From NCBI RefSeq assembly GCF_000378165.1, contig NZ_KB899335.1, forward strand, positions 186,001-250,000: DNA of 64,000 nucleotides, written 5' to 3'. Under the pieces are notes generated by a model. That model searched no databases and had not been told where the DNA came from. It was given only the letters and a program-made list of their open reading frames with translations. Positions 55,423-63,922 of the stretch are shown one piece after another (position 1 is the stretch's first letter; the number at the start of each line of letters is the position of its first letter). The DNA is from Saccharibacter floricola DSM 15669 (GTDB lineage: Bacteria > Pseudomonadota > Alphaproteobacteria > Acetobacterales > Acetobacteraceae). The position numbers were made by a program, and so were the translations under genes.

Positions 55423-56172
55423 TCAGTGTGAGGTGGCCTCGCTCAGGTAAATGCAAGTGAGAATGGCAAACACATAGGCCTGCAGAAAACCCACTAGCAG
55501 CTCGAGTGCCGTTAGAGCGATGTTAATCGCGACTGGAGCGACAGCCAAAACATGGCCAACGACCCCCAGACCGGCAAGCATAATCGTAAAACTTGCAAAA
55601 ACTTCCAGCAGCACATGGCCTGCTACCATATTGGCAAACAGACGAATAGACAGGCTAACTGGGCGTGACAGGAATGACAGGATCTCGATCGGAATCAGGA
55701 TCGGTGACAAAGCCATTGGCGCGCCTTCAGGCATGAAATGCTTGAAGAAGCCTAGCCCCTGAAAGCGTAATGCGGTCAGGATAGAGATCACAAACACAGC
55801 CAGAGCCATCGCGAGTGTGACAGCGATATGGCTGGTGAACGTGAACGAAAAAGGTAACAGGCCGAGATAATTACCAGCCAAAATGAAGAAGAAGAGCGCA
55901 AAGATAAAAGGAAAAAACGCTGTGCCCTTCTCACCAATAGTGCTGACGGCGAGATCGCGAACAAAGTCATATCCCACTTCGGCTGCAGCTTGCAGCCGGC
56001 CTGGCACAACAGCAGCAGGACGCATGCCTATATAAAGGAAGGCAAGAACGAGTGCGACTGCAATCACCATGAACAGCGGGGATTGGGACAGACACAGAGT
56101 CTCACCGAAAGAACCAAGAATCGGATGCAGTTCAAACTGTCCGAGCGCGTCAATCGTTGATCCGCTGGCCAC
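55423..56172 (-). CDS. atpB: ATP synthase F0 subunit a
   Basis: The channel subunit next to the c-ring. The 249-residue protein has several hydrophobic helices, with the key Arg in RPVSLSIRLFANMVAGHVLLEV and the C-terminal LELLVGFLQAYVFAILTCIYLSEA. I chose the GTG at 56172 because GGGAGAA lies 6 bases upstream; the ATG at 56205 would overlap atpI more and has no ribosome site. It overlaps the end of atpI by 23 bases. Confidence 0.94.
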   Translation of the reverse strand: MASGSTIDALGQFELHPILGSFGETLCLSQSPLFMVIAVALVLAFLYIGMRPAAVVPGRLQAAAEVGYDFVRDLAVSTIGEKGTAFFPFIFALFFFILAGNYLGLLPFSFTFTSHIAVTLAMALAVFVISILTALRFQGLGFFKHFMPEGAPMALSPILIPIEILSFLSRPVSLSIRLFANMVAGHVLLEVFASFTIMLAGLGVVGHVLAVAPVAINIALTALELLVGFLQAYVFAILTCIYLSEATSH

Positions 56173-56509
56173 GCTGGCTTCTCCCGTCTTTCTTCGCTCC
56201 GACATCGGGTATCGGAGCATTCACAACCCGCCAGACATTTCTCATGCCGGCACAAAAACCAAGCAGGGTAAAGACGATCAAAAACAAAGGCAGATGCCCT
56301 GTCCAACGATCTAGGCCATAACCGATGCCCACGCCAACGGCGATCCCGGCGATCATGTCACTGCCAATCCGTAGAGCCATACCGAAAGAGGAGTTCTCTC
56401 CTCCCCCCATAAAGCTACGGCGTGCTTTTGTTTGAGGAACGCGACGACTTTCTGCCTGAGAAAGGCGCTCTTCAAAGCGACGTTCCTCTTTAGAAGAAAG
56501 ATGGTCCAC
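56150..56509 (-). CDS. atpI: ATP synthase assembly protein AtpI
   Basis: A 119-residue protein with a charged N-terminal part (to about residue 40) and two membrane helices (FGMALRIGSDMIAGIAVGVGIGYGLDRW and LFLIVFTLLGFCAGMRNVW). The helix pair with GxGxGxxLD is the AtpI/ATPsynthase I-type family, linked to c-ring assembly and magnesium. It leads the F0 operon; a promoter and hairpin lie upstream. Confidence 0.88.
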   Translation of the reverse strand: MDHLSSKEERRFEERLSQAESRRVPQTKARRSFMGGGENSSFGMALRIGSDMIAGIAVGVGIGYGLDRWTGHLPLFLIVFTLLGFCAGMRNVWRVVNAPIPDVGAKKDGRSQRGQRIND

Positions 56510-56596
56510 GGTTATTCCCCCAAACCCCTGCGATGTGAAAGAGACAAGAACCCTCCGTTGAAAATGGAGGGAGCTTACATCTCCTCTACGGGGAGT

Positions 56597-56626
56597 TAGC
56601 TAGACACTGCAATAGGTAAATGTCAA
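56597..56626 (-). promoter_or_regulatory. Candidate promoter of the F0 operon
   Basis: On the minus strand TTGACA (plus positions 56621-56626), an 18-base spacer and TAGCTA (56597-56602). A CCCTCC/GGAGGG hairpin follows in the leader (about 56553-56573). The -35 is perfect, the -10 weak. Confidence 0.45.
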
Positions 56627-56662
56627 CAATCTTTGGCCACAAACCCAGTAGAGATGGGCATT

Positions 56663-56687
56663 AAAAGAGGTCATTACGACCCCTTTT
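56663..56687 (-). terminator. Terminator of the reductase-like gene
   Basis: Arms aaaagaggtc and gacccctttt pair with one G-T pair around attac. On the minus strand the stem ends in CTTTT after the stop at 56698. Confidence 0.65.
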
Positions 56688-56697
56688 CAAACGCTAT

Positions 56698-58233
56698 TTA
56701 ACCAACAAGACGAAGACGACGTTTTGTCGATGTTTTGCCATTTGCTGGGGATTCTTCTCCCCCAAAAGGTAACATCGGAGGGCTGTCATCTTCTGTGCTA
56801 TTATCTATAGGCGCATCTGGCATGTGTTGACCAAGATAGGCTTCTGAGAGGGAGCGAAAAGCGTAATCCAGCATAGACGTGGCATAAGTAGCAACAGGGT
56901 CTCCCTCAACCGTGCCGCCGGGGCCGAAACGTGTGTAGGAGAACTGGTCGACAAAAGCCTCAAGAGGAGCCCCAAACTGAAGACCGATGCTGACAGCTTG
57001 GCCTAAACACTCCATTAATCCGCGAGCCATAGGGCTTTCGCGTGGCGGGGAAAGGGCGAGAGCTCCGAGAGAGCCGTCTTCAAACTCGCTTGTACGCATA
57101 AAGAGCCGATGTCCGCCAATGGAGGCACGTTGGCTAAATCCACCCTGACGCATGGGGAGGTGGCGCCTAACGCCCCGTTCAAGACGGCTCATAGTCGCTT
57201 CAGTCTCTGGTTCAGGCCGTTGTGGCAGATAGTCACAGAGGCCGGCCAGCGCGTCTTGCATGCGGGCATGGGCTTGGCTGTCTGTTTGAGGAAGCGGCTG
57301 CGTGCCTCCCAGAGCTAACGCCAAGGCTTTTTCCGGTGTGAGCCCACGGTGGGCGAGGCGATTGAGAGTAGACGGGCGGAGGCGTCCCTCGTCGTCAAGG
57401 AGAGAGAAAATAGGCGCGAGACCACAGGCTTCCACTTCTAAGAGTGCATCACTTGGCCCGGGTGATGAAAAGCCCGTTTCAATGGGCGCACGGTCAGAGT
57501 GCGCTGCCGCTGCTGTTGAGACGGAAACAGCAACGCGCTCGAACTCAGGAAAATTAGGGGTCGAGAAGAGAGGAGCAGGTTCTTTTGTTCCAGCCCGTGC
57601 GACGACCCGTGCAAGGCCGGTAATGGCGCGTGCCATCTGTCGCCCTTCGTCACTATCATAGTCCAAACCGATAGCGGCGAGGCAGGCATCTAGGTCGGTA
57701 AGGAGCACGACCCCTGCAGGATGATGAGATGCTGTGTAGGGAGGCGTGTCATCAAACAAAGGGAGTTCGCCACTTTGTTCTGCGTGTTGAGCGGCGTCGA
57801 GACGGCGTAAGCTGTCACAGGCGAGCTTGAGGCAGGCCACAAAATGCTCAGGTGAGAAGCAGTTTTCCTGCACGAAGCCTGAAAGGCGAACGACAAAGCC
57901 AGGTTGTTCGTCGGGCTGACGCCTCCAAAGGGCGAGGTTGGGGGTCATGTGCTGCATGAGGAGCAGGCACGACAAGCTCCGCCCAGGAGGTGGGGCCTCT
58001 TTGGGGGCGCCTGATAATGGAGGGGTTGCGTCGATCATATCAACCCATCGTGCAGCCTCAGAGGAGAGGCGCAGCGGGCCGCCACATGTCGGTGTCAGTT
58101 GAGTGAGCGCCTGGGCGGCGTTGTCGCCCCAGGCAGACGGGAGCGTGACCGAACGCAATGTGGCGCTGTCCGGGTCCGTGCTGATCTGAAGCGTTCTCAT
58201 GCGAACGCCGTTCCAGTGAAGGTGCGCTTTCAT
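56698..58233 (-). CDS. TSCPD-domain protein, non-catalytic relative of class II ribonucleotide reductase
   Basis: A 511-residue protein. Residues about 359-468 match the TSCPD domain at the C-terminus of B12-dependent ribonucleotide reductases: GGHRLFMRTSEFEDGSLGALAL, ISIGLQFGAPLEAFVDQFSYTRFGPGGTVEGDP-like and TSMLDYAFR. Earlier, LAAIGLDYDSDEGRQMARAITGL and EACGLAPIFSLL echo the NrdJ barrel region, but it is short and I see no catalytic cysteine/glycyl-loop set. So it looks like a truncated, repurposed NrdJ relative. Start: ATG at 58233; ribosome site unclear, with alternatives at 58254 and 58200. It may regulate or be a shell of the old enzyme. Confidence 0.7.
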   Translation of the reverse strand: MKAHLHWNGVRMRTLQISTDPDSATLRSVTLPSAWGDNAAQALTQLTPTCGGPLRLSSEAARWVDMIDATPPLSGAPKEAPPPGRSLSCLLLMQHMTPNLALWRRQPDEQPGFVVRLSGFVQENCFSPEHFVACLKLACDSLRRLDAAQHAEQSGELPLFDDTPPYTASHHPAGVVLLTDLDACLAAIGLDYDSDEGRQMARAITGLARVVARAGTKEPAPLFSTPNFPEFERVAVSVSTAAAAHSDRAPIETGFSSPGPSDALLEVEACGLAPIFSLLDDEGRLRPSTLNRLAHRGLTPEKALALALGGTQPLPQTDSQAHARMQDALAGLCDYLPQRPEPETEATMSRLERGVRRHLPMRQGGFSQRASIGGHRLFMRTSEFEDGSLGALALSPPRESPMARGLMECLGQAVSIGLQFGAPLEAFVDQFSYTRFGPGGTVEGDPVATYATSMLDYAFRSLSEAYLGQHMPDAPIDNSTEDDSPPMLPFGGEESPANGKTSTKRRLRLVG

Positions 58234-58465
58234 AGAGATGATTCTAGTACTCAAAATAGCTGACGCAAACCGTGGGAGAGCAGTATTCTTGGGAAAAGAT
58301 AGCTATAAAGATGGGGATATAGGGGATAACCTGCAAAGAACGATAAAAGAGGGATGATTGGACGTGTGCTGTAGAGTTCGCTAGAGCCTTAATAGGCAGG
58401 GCGTCTCTTGCTGCTATGGACGTCAATAGGGCACATAGAAATAGTCAGAACGTAAGAGAGGAAGC

Positions 58466-59035
58466 ATGGTGACAGGGATCTCCAGCGACGGGCTCTCCAC
58501 AAAACAGGCCCGACAGACACGTTTAGAGTTTGGTGTGGGGTTGGTTGTTGCGATAGCGTTAGCCGCTTTAGTGGCGATGGCTTTGTTGGGGCGGCATCAA
58601 TCGCATGATCGGGGCTATATGCTTCAGGCCGCTTTTAATCATATTGATGGCTTGTCGGTGGGGTCTGACATACGGCTTGCAGGTGTGACGGTTGGGCATG
58701 TGGTGAGCACAGCCATTGATCCGCGTCATTATCAGGCACAAGTCACGTTTTCTGTCGCACCAGACGTGCAGCTTCCTGTTGATAGTGGTGCTATCATTAC
58801 GTCGGACTCCTTGCTGGGGGGGAAATATATCGCACTTAACCCCGGTGGAGACACGGCGATGCTGCATGCTGGAAGCATGGTGAGTGAAACGCAGGGGGCG
58901 ATTAGCCTTGAGCAGCTATTAAGCAAGTTTATTTTTTCAGTAACGGATTCATTGCAAAAGAAAGACCAGCCTGCTTCCACTTCTCCTTCAGCAGGAGGGG
59001 CGGGGGATGCAACGACAGGGGCAAAAACGCCGTGA
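58466..59035 (+). CDS. mlaD: Lipid-asymmetry transport protein MlaD
   Basis: The inner-membrane, periplasmic substrate-binding part of the Mla phospholipid transport system. The 189-residue product has an N-terminal helix (VGLVVAIALAALVAMALL) and an MCE domain: YMLQAAFNHIDGLSVGSDIRLAGVTVGHV, then SLLGGKYIALNPGGD and a C-terminal helical tail (LEQLLSKFIFSVTDSLQKK). GAGGAAG lies just before the ATG. mlaE and mlaF are not in the window. Its stop overlaps the next start (GTGA). Confidence 0.92.
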   Translation: MVTGISSDGLSTKQARQTRLEFGVGLVVAIALAALVAMALLGRHQSHDRGYMLQAAFNHIDGLSVGSDIRLAGVTVGHVVSTAIDPRHYQAQVTFSVAPDVQLPVDSGAIITSDSLLGGKYIALNPGGDTAMLHAGSMVSETQGAISLEQLLSKFIFSVTDSLQKKDQPASTSPSAGGAGDATTGAKTP

Positions 59036-59286
59036 GCAACGATGATAAAACGCCTTTTTGGGCTGATGAGCACGGGCAGAAGCTGACATGTACGGAAAAG
59101 CTTCGGACATTGCGCGAGAATGAAAGCGAACTGCATCAAGTGATGCAGGATGCTTACGAGGATGCGCTTCTTTTCGGGGTCGATCCATTGATTATCAAGG
59201 CGCGTTTTGAGGCTTTGGTGAAAAAGATGGAGAGTCCTTTCTGTAAAAAGGGAGCCGATAGCGCAACAACGGAGGATCCGTCATGA
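59032..59286 (+). CDS. Small unknown protein coupled to mlaD
   Basis: An 84-residue acidic, soluble helical protein (LRENESELHQVMQDAYEDALLFGVDPLIIKARFEALVKKM). It has no membrane segment or known motif. Two cysteines (LTCTEKL and PFCKKG) are present. The GTG start at 59032 overlaps the mlaD stop (GTGA), and its stop overlaps the DUF2155 start (ATGA at 59283), so it is translated. It may act with MlaD at the membrane, but this is inference. Confidence 0.75.
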   Translation: MSNDDKTPFWADEHGQKLTCTEKLRTLRENESELHQVMQDAYEDALLFGVDPLIIKARFEALVKKMESPFCKKGADSATTEDPS

Positions 59287-59975
59287 CACAGCGTGCGATG
59301 AGGCTTCTCCCGCTTTTAGCGCTGGTGAGCAGTGTGAGTGCTCTTGATGGTGCTTGGGCTGGCGATGGAGGGGGGGTGTATGGTGTCGCACCGCCGGCAA
59401 CCTACCCTGACACGGCGTGGCAGGGACGTTCGGAAGCGATAGTGCGTGTGCTTAATCGCCTCGATTCACATGTGAATGACGTGACGATCCCTGTTGGGAA
59501 AGAGGTGACATATCGTAGTCTTACGGTGCGTGTGATGGCTTGTGTGCAACGTCCGCCAACGTTACCGGCAGAGTCTGCTGTGCATCTTCATATTGAGGAA
59601 ACGAAAGCACAGAATGTCCCGGTTTTTGACGGATGGATGCTTGCGACGCAACCGTCTCTTGGGGTGTATGGCAATCCGCTATATGATGTGCAGGCGGTAC
59701 GCTGCCAAGGCCAAGATGTTGCGCCACAGCCGGGGGCATTGCCGCCGACTAAGGCGCCATCTCTTGGGGCGATTGTGACGCCTCATATGGATGCAGATCA
59801 TCAGGAAGCACAAGGGGACGGGGCCTATCACCCTCCTCAGCCGCCTCAGGCACCACCAACAGGCGGCCCGATGTCGTTGTTGCCACCTGCAGCACCTGCC
59901 CCTTCGGCCGGTGGGGCTCCCTTGCCGCCACCAGCGCCACCGAGCACGGGAGCTTCCCCTACAAGCGGGCGGTAA
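59283..59975 (+). CDS. DUF2155 domain protein with proline-rich tail
   Basis: A 230-residue secreted protein. The signal peptide ends about residue 26 (SALDGAWA|GD). Then comes a DUF2155 core (AIVRVLNRLDSHVNDVTIPVGKEVTYRSLTVRVMACVQRPP ... VFDGWMLATQPSLGVYGNPLYDVQAVRCQ), a family of alphaproteobacterial periplasmic proteins of unknown role. The last 80 residues are a Pro/Ala-rich low-complexity tail (APAPSAGGAPLPPPAPPS). It overlaps the upstream gene by four bases, and dsbB follows after about 40 bases. Confidence 0.85.
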   Translation: MTQRAMRLLPLLALVSSVSALDGAWAGDGGGVYGVAPPATYPDTAWQGRSEAIVRVLNRLDSHVNDVTIPVGKEVTYRSLTVRVMACVQRPPTLPAESAVHLHIEETKAQNVPVFDGWMLATQPSLGVYGNPLYDVQAVRCQGQDVAPQPGALPPTKAPSLGAIVTPHMDADHQEAQGDGAYHPPQPPQAPPTGGPMSLLPPAAPAPSAGGAPLPPPAPPSTGASPTSGR

Positions 59976-60017
59976 GCTCTGTTGGGAGTAAAGCACAAGA
60001 GTGAGAGGTGAAGCGCG

Positions 60018-60542
60018 ATGTTGTTATTGAAAACAGGTCAGTTCAAAAGCGTATGGATGATTGGCGGTCTCTTTGTGTTGTCTGGCCTTTTCGCGTTGCT
60101 TGTGGCGATGGGCGCCGAGCATATTTTACATCTTGTACCATGTGAGTTGTGCTTGTGGGAGCGACGGCCTTGGAAGGTGTTGATCGCCTTTGGAGTGCTC
60201 GTTCTTGTGCTTGGCCCACGTTACGCGCGGTGGCCTGCGTTGCTTGGGGTTTTGTGTGTGCTGGTCAGCGTGGGGTTGTCTGTCATGCATATAGGTGTGG
60301 AGCAGGGATGGTGGCCCAGCCCGGCTGCGGAATGTCAGGCTCATGCTGTGTATGGCCAGAGCTTTGAAAATTGGATGAAGACGATGCCGCTTCGTCCTGC
60401 GAAACCCTGCGACCTCCCTGACTATCCTTTCGGCTTGCCGATTTCTCTTACGACCCTGTCGGGGGTTTATGCATTTGGCGTTTTTATTTTGTCGTTATGG
60501 GGGTTGCGCCACCTCTTTCGTGACGTGAAGCGTCAGCATTAA
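60018..60542 (+). CDS. dsbB: Disulfide bond formation protein B
   Basis: The quinone-linked oxidase that re-oxidises DsbA. The 174-residue product has four membrane helices. The CxxC is in LVPCELCLWERRPW, and the second cysteine pair is in AAECQAHAVYG ... RPAKPCDLP. These are the two periplasmic redox pairs. The size is typical. No dsbA is next to it. Confidence 0.9.
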   Translation: MLLLKTGQFKSVWMIGGLFVLSGLFALLVAMGAEHILHLVPCELCLWERRPWKVLIAFGVLVLVLGPRYARWPALLGVLCVLVSVGLSVMHIGVEQGWWPSPAAECQAHAVYGQSFENWMKTMPLRPAKPCDLPDYPFGLPISLTTLSGVYAFGVFILSLWGLRHLFRDVKRQH

Positions 60543-60555
60543 TAAGGCACGGTTT

Positions 60556-62580
60556 ATGACAGCGTCGCATTTCCATTGTCTCTATCAACAAGGTTTTGCA
60601 CGTGTTGCGGCCTGTACAGTGCCTGTGGTTTTGGCTGACCCGCAGCATAATGCCCGCACGATTGAGCAAGCGTGGCGACGCTGTGCGGAGCAAGGGGCGG
60701 CGGTAGCCGTGTTCCCCGAGCTGAGCTTGAGTGGCTACACGCTGGACGATCTTCATTTTCAGCAAGCTGTCCAAGAGGATGTTGAGCAAGCCTTGTCGGT
60801 GCTGGTTGATGCAAGCCGGTCTTTGATGAGTGTGGGAGTTGTGGGGGCCCCCTTACGGCGCGGGGATGCGTTGTATAATTGTGCGGTGATTATCCATCGT
60901 GGGCGCCTCTTAGGAGTGGTGCCGAAGAGTTTTTTGCCGCGCTATCGCGAGTTTTATGAGCCGCGCTATTTTTCAAGCGGGCTGGAGTGCCGAGGGACAA
61001 TTCGTCTGTGGGGGGAGGATATTCCTTTTGGGACGGATTTGCTTTTCGCGGCAAAGGATGTGGACGGCCTGACGCTGGGCGTTGAAATTTGCGAAGATCT
61101 TTGGGCGCCGTCACCGCCTAGTACGCAGCATGCCCAAGCTGGCGCCACGGTTCTGGCTAACCTTTCCGCCTCTCCTGTGACGGTAGGTCGGGCAGAAGAG
61201 CGTGCTCTTCTCTGTGCGTCACAATCAATGCGCACCATGAGTGCGTATCTTTATGCGGCGGCGAGTGTGGGGGAATCCACAACAGATTTGGCCTGGGATG
61301 GGCAGCTGACGGTGCATGAGGCGGGTGAAACATTGGCTTCTTCCCCACGCTTTCAAGAAGACGCAACGCAGCTTTTGGCCGATGTTGATTTAGTTAAGCT
61401 GCGTCAGGAGCGGACGCGTAGCGGGTATTTTGCACCGAAAGAAGAGACGTATCGACGTATTGGGTTTACTTTAGCGCCAGAGGTGAAGGATCGTGGCTTG
61501 ATGCGCACGGTCGCGCGGTTCCCTTTCGTGCCGTCGCATGTGCAGCGTTTAGATCAGGACTGTGAGGAGGCGTGGCATATTCAGGTGCAAGCCCTGTGCC
61601 AACGGCTGAAGGCCGCTCATGCGAAACGGATGATCATCGGTGTCTCTGGTGGGCTGGATAGTGCATTAGCGTTACTTGTGGCCGTAAGGGCTGCCGATGC
61701 GATGGGGTGGCCACGACAGGCGGTTTTAGCGCGGACAATGCCGGGTTTTGCAACAGGGGAAGAGAGTTTAGGTCTTGCTCATCAGCTTATGAATAGTCTG
61801 GCTGTTGATGGAGGTGTACTGGATATTCGCGATACAGCACAGGCGATGTTGGCAGCGATAGAGCACCCTTTTGCGCGTGGTGAAGCGGTGTATGACGTGA
61901 CCTTTGAAAATGTTCAGGCGGGGCTCCGCACGGATTTTCTTTTCCGTTTAGCGAACCATCATCAAGGGATTGTCATTGGCACGGGTGATTTGTCGGAGCT
62001 GGCGTTGGGGTGGTGCACCTATGGTGTGGGCGACCAGATGGCGCATTATAATGTCAATGCGGGTTTGCCAAAAACGCTTATTCAACATGTGATTCGCTGG
62101 GCTGCGCGTCAGGATGGTCATTTTTCAGAAGAATGTCGTGATGCGCTTGAGGCGATTGTGAATGCAGAGATCTCGCCTGAGCTTGTTCCTGACCAAGGAG
62201 CTGGCGTGCAGAGCACAGAGCAGATGATTGGGCCGTATCCGCTACAAGACTTCACGCTTTATTACGTGTTGCGTTATGGATTCTCTCCTCGACGGATTGC
62301 TTTTTTGCAGGAAAAAGCATGGAGCAATGTCACAAGAGGGGAGTGGCCTGTCCATTATCCGCTCGATAAGCGTGTTTCTTATGAGCTTTCTGAGATCGTG
62401 CGTTGGATGCGAGTTTTTGTAAGGCGTTTTTTTGGAAGTAGCCAGTTTAAGCGTTCGGCCATGCCCAATGGGCCGAAAGTTGTTGCAGGGGGCTCTCTTT
62501 CACCGCGTGGTGATTGGCGTGCGCCGTCAGATGGGCAAGCCTCTTTATGGCTGCGGTCTCTTGACGGGATTTGCGAGTGA
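60556..62580 (+). CDS. nadE: Glutamine-dependent NAD+ synthetase NadE
   Basis: Makes NAD from deamido-NAD. The 674-residue product has two parts. The N-terminal nitrilase-type glutaminase has the Glu in VFPELSLSGYTLDDL, Lys in VPKSFLPRYREFYE, and Cys in LGVEICEDLWAPSPPS. The C-terminal synthetase has the ATP loop IIGVSGGLDSALALLVA, GTGDLSELALGWCTYGVGDQMAHYNVNAGLPKTL and a final RRIAFLQEKAW. It is a full two-domain enzyme. ATG at 60556; the gene is about 14 bases after dsbB. Confidence 0.95.
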   Translation: MTASHFHCLYQQGFARVAACTVPVVLADPQHNARTIEQAWRRCAEQGAAVAVFPELSLSGYTLDDLHFQQAVQEDVEQALSVLVDASRSLMSVGVVGAPLRRGDALYNCAVIIHRGRLLGVVPKSFLPRYREFYEPRYFSSGLECRGTIRLWGEDIPFGTDLLFAAKDVDGLTLGVEICEDLWAPSPPSTQHAQAGATVLANLSASPVTVGRAEERALLCASQSMRTMSAYLYAAASVGESTTDLAWDGQLTVHEAGETLASSPRFQEDATQLLADVDLVKLRQERTRSGYFAPKEETYRRIGFTLAPEVKDRGLMRTVARFPFVPSHVQRLDQDCEEAWHIQVQALCQRLKAAHAKRMIIGVSGGLDSALALLVAVRAADAMGWPRQAVLARTMPGFATGEESLGLAHQLMNSLAVDGGVLDIRDTAQAMLAAIEHPFARGEAVYDVTFENVQAGLRTDFLFRLANHHQGIVIGTGDLSELALGWCTYGVGDQMAHYNVNAGLPKTLIQHVIRWAARQDGHFSEECRDALEAIVNAEISPELVPDQGAGVQSTEQMIGPYPLQDFTLYYVLRYGFSPRRIAFLQEKAWSNVTRGEWPVHYPLDKRVSYELSEIVRWMRVFVRRFFGSSQFKRSAMPNGPKVVAGGSLSPRGDWRAPSDGQASLWLRSLDGICE

Positions 62581-62684
62581 AGGGCGGGTAAATTTCTGAA
62601 AGAAACAGTGGAGGTAGGTTGTTTTTAAAATTTTTTATAGGAGGATATTGTCTCTTCGTTTTTTAGAAAGCTTATGTTAGAAAC

Positions 62685-62713
62685 TTGAAAATTATTTTTT
62701 TACCGACTATCTT
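62685..62713 (+). promoter_or_regulatory. Candidate promoter ahead of the repeat protein
   Basis: TTGAAA (62685-62690), a 17-base spacer and TATCTT (62708-62713), set in an AT-rich tract. The gap 62581-62875 holds no gene; two hairpins, around 62743-62757 (ctccct/ggggag) and 62820-62832 (cccc/gggg), lie downstream. Confidence 0.5.
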
Positions 62714-62875
62714 AGCGTTAGGTCATCAAAGTGGCATAGAAAACTCCCTCTAGGGGAGCGCTATTATAGGCTAGTTCACCCGAAAAAAATGCCCATAATG
62801 GCTTTTGTCATTCGCGTTTCCCCGTGAGGGGCGTATTATTGTCGGGCATTGCTCATTAATGAGAGAGGAGGGTTT

Positions 62876-63850
62876 ATGCCAGTCGTCACTGTTATTGGCG
62901 GTTCTAACAGGCCGTTCTCTGTTCCATTTTCTGGGCAGAACTCGGGTCGTATGGGGCGCGCATTTGAGCGTTCGATGGGGCGTGCGTTTGAGCAGTCCGC
63001 CGTGGCGACGCGGTCGGATGACAGTTCTTCAACGGCTACGAGTGCGGATACAGTGCCTGGAGCTGTTAATTCAGCAGGGACTATTACGCAGTCGAATGGT
63101 ACATTTGAGTACGCGAATAATACCTCTGTTAATGATAGTTCTGCGGGCCGGAACAATGTCCATGTCGGCAATAATGATACGATAACGGGTGGTATTCAGG
63201 ATACGATTTCTGCTGCAGGTAATCTGCAGGTTAACGGGGGAAGTGGTAACCATATCACCGTTAATGGGCCTCTAACGTTCTTGGGCGGCTCGGGAGATAC
63301 CGTTCTTCAATCCGAGAATGCAAGCATCTATGGGACGGGTAATAGTACCTATCATTATGTGGGAACCAACCAAGGTGCAACGCAGCTTTACTTTAATGGT
63401 GAGCAGCCCGATTCTAAGGGGATTACTCATTTTGATAGTAAAGACACGACCGGAGGCGGAGGGCATATTCTCTTTGATGCATCGTCGTCTCATAATTCCC
63501 TTGTTGCGAATGTTGGAAATGGGGACACCGTGCAGGGTGGCTCTGCTTCTGATACTATCAGTGTCCATAATATGAATGAACATGATGCTGCGACATTGTC
63601 AGGGGGAAGTGGGGCGCCGAACCTGTTCCAGTTCTTGAATGATAAAGGCGGGCAATACACGATTACGGACTTTGGTAGTGCCGCTGGAAACAAGGTTGGT
63701 ATTTCGTCTTCGAACATGGGGAATATCCAGCATATCCTCGATTCTTCAACCGTGAGTGGTGGAGATACGACGATTAGTTTGGATGACCAGACAAAGATTA
63801 CCTTCCTACATACAACGCACCTGAAACCAACGGACTTCCACGGATTTTAA
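62876..63850 (+). CDS. Gly/Asp/Asn-rich RTX-like repeat protein
   Basis: A 324-residue, acidic, low-cysteine protein with no classical signal peptide. From about residue 85 it shows repeated glycine/aspartate turns (VGNNDTITGG, VNGGSGNHITV, LGGSGDTVLQ, VQGGSASDTISV, LSGGSGAPN), like the calcium-binding nonapeptides of RTX proteins but degenerate. It ends with ISLDDQTKITFLHTTHLKPTDFHGF, a tail like that of type I-secreted proteins. The likely role is secreted or cell-surface; no T1SS genes are near. A strong GAGAGGAGGG ribosome site lies before the ATG at 62876. Confidence 0.65.
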   Translation: MPVVTVIGGSNRPFSVPFSGQNSGRMGRAFERSMGRAFEQSAVATRSDDSSSTATSADTVPGAVNSAGTITQSNGTFEYANNTSVNDSSAGRNNVHVGNNDTITGGIQDTISAAGNLQVNGGSGNHITVNGPLTFLGGSGDTVLQSENASIYGTGNSTYHYVGTNQGATQLYFNGEQPDSKGITHFDSKDTTGGGGHILFDASSSHNSLVANVGNGDTVQGGSASDTISVHNMNEHDAATLSGGSGAPNLFQFLNDKGGQYTITDFGSAAGNKVGISSSNMGNIQHILDSSTVSGGDTTISLDDQTKITFLHTTHLKPTDFHGF

Positions 63851-63892
63851 TCCGTAGATTCCTCTGGAATCGGTTGAGATATACGACTAAAG

Positions 63893-63922
63893 GCCCGCCA
63901 TCTATGTATGGTGGGCTTTTTT
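63893..63922 (+). terminator. Terminator of the repeat-protein gene
   Basis: Arms gcccgccat and atggtgggc (one G-T pair) with loop ctatgt, followed by six T. Confidence 0.9.
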
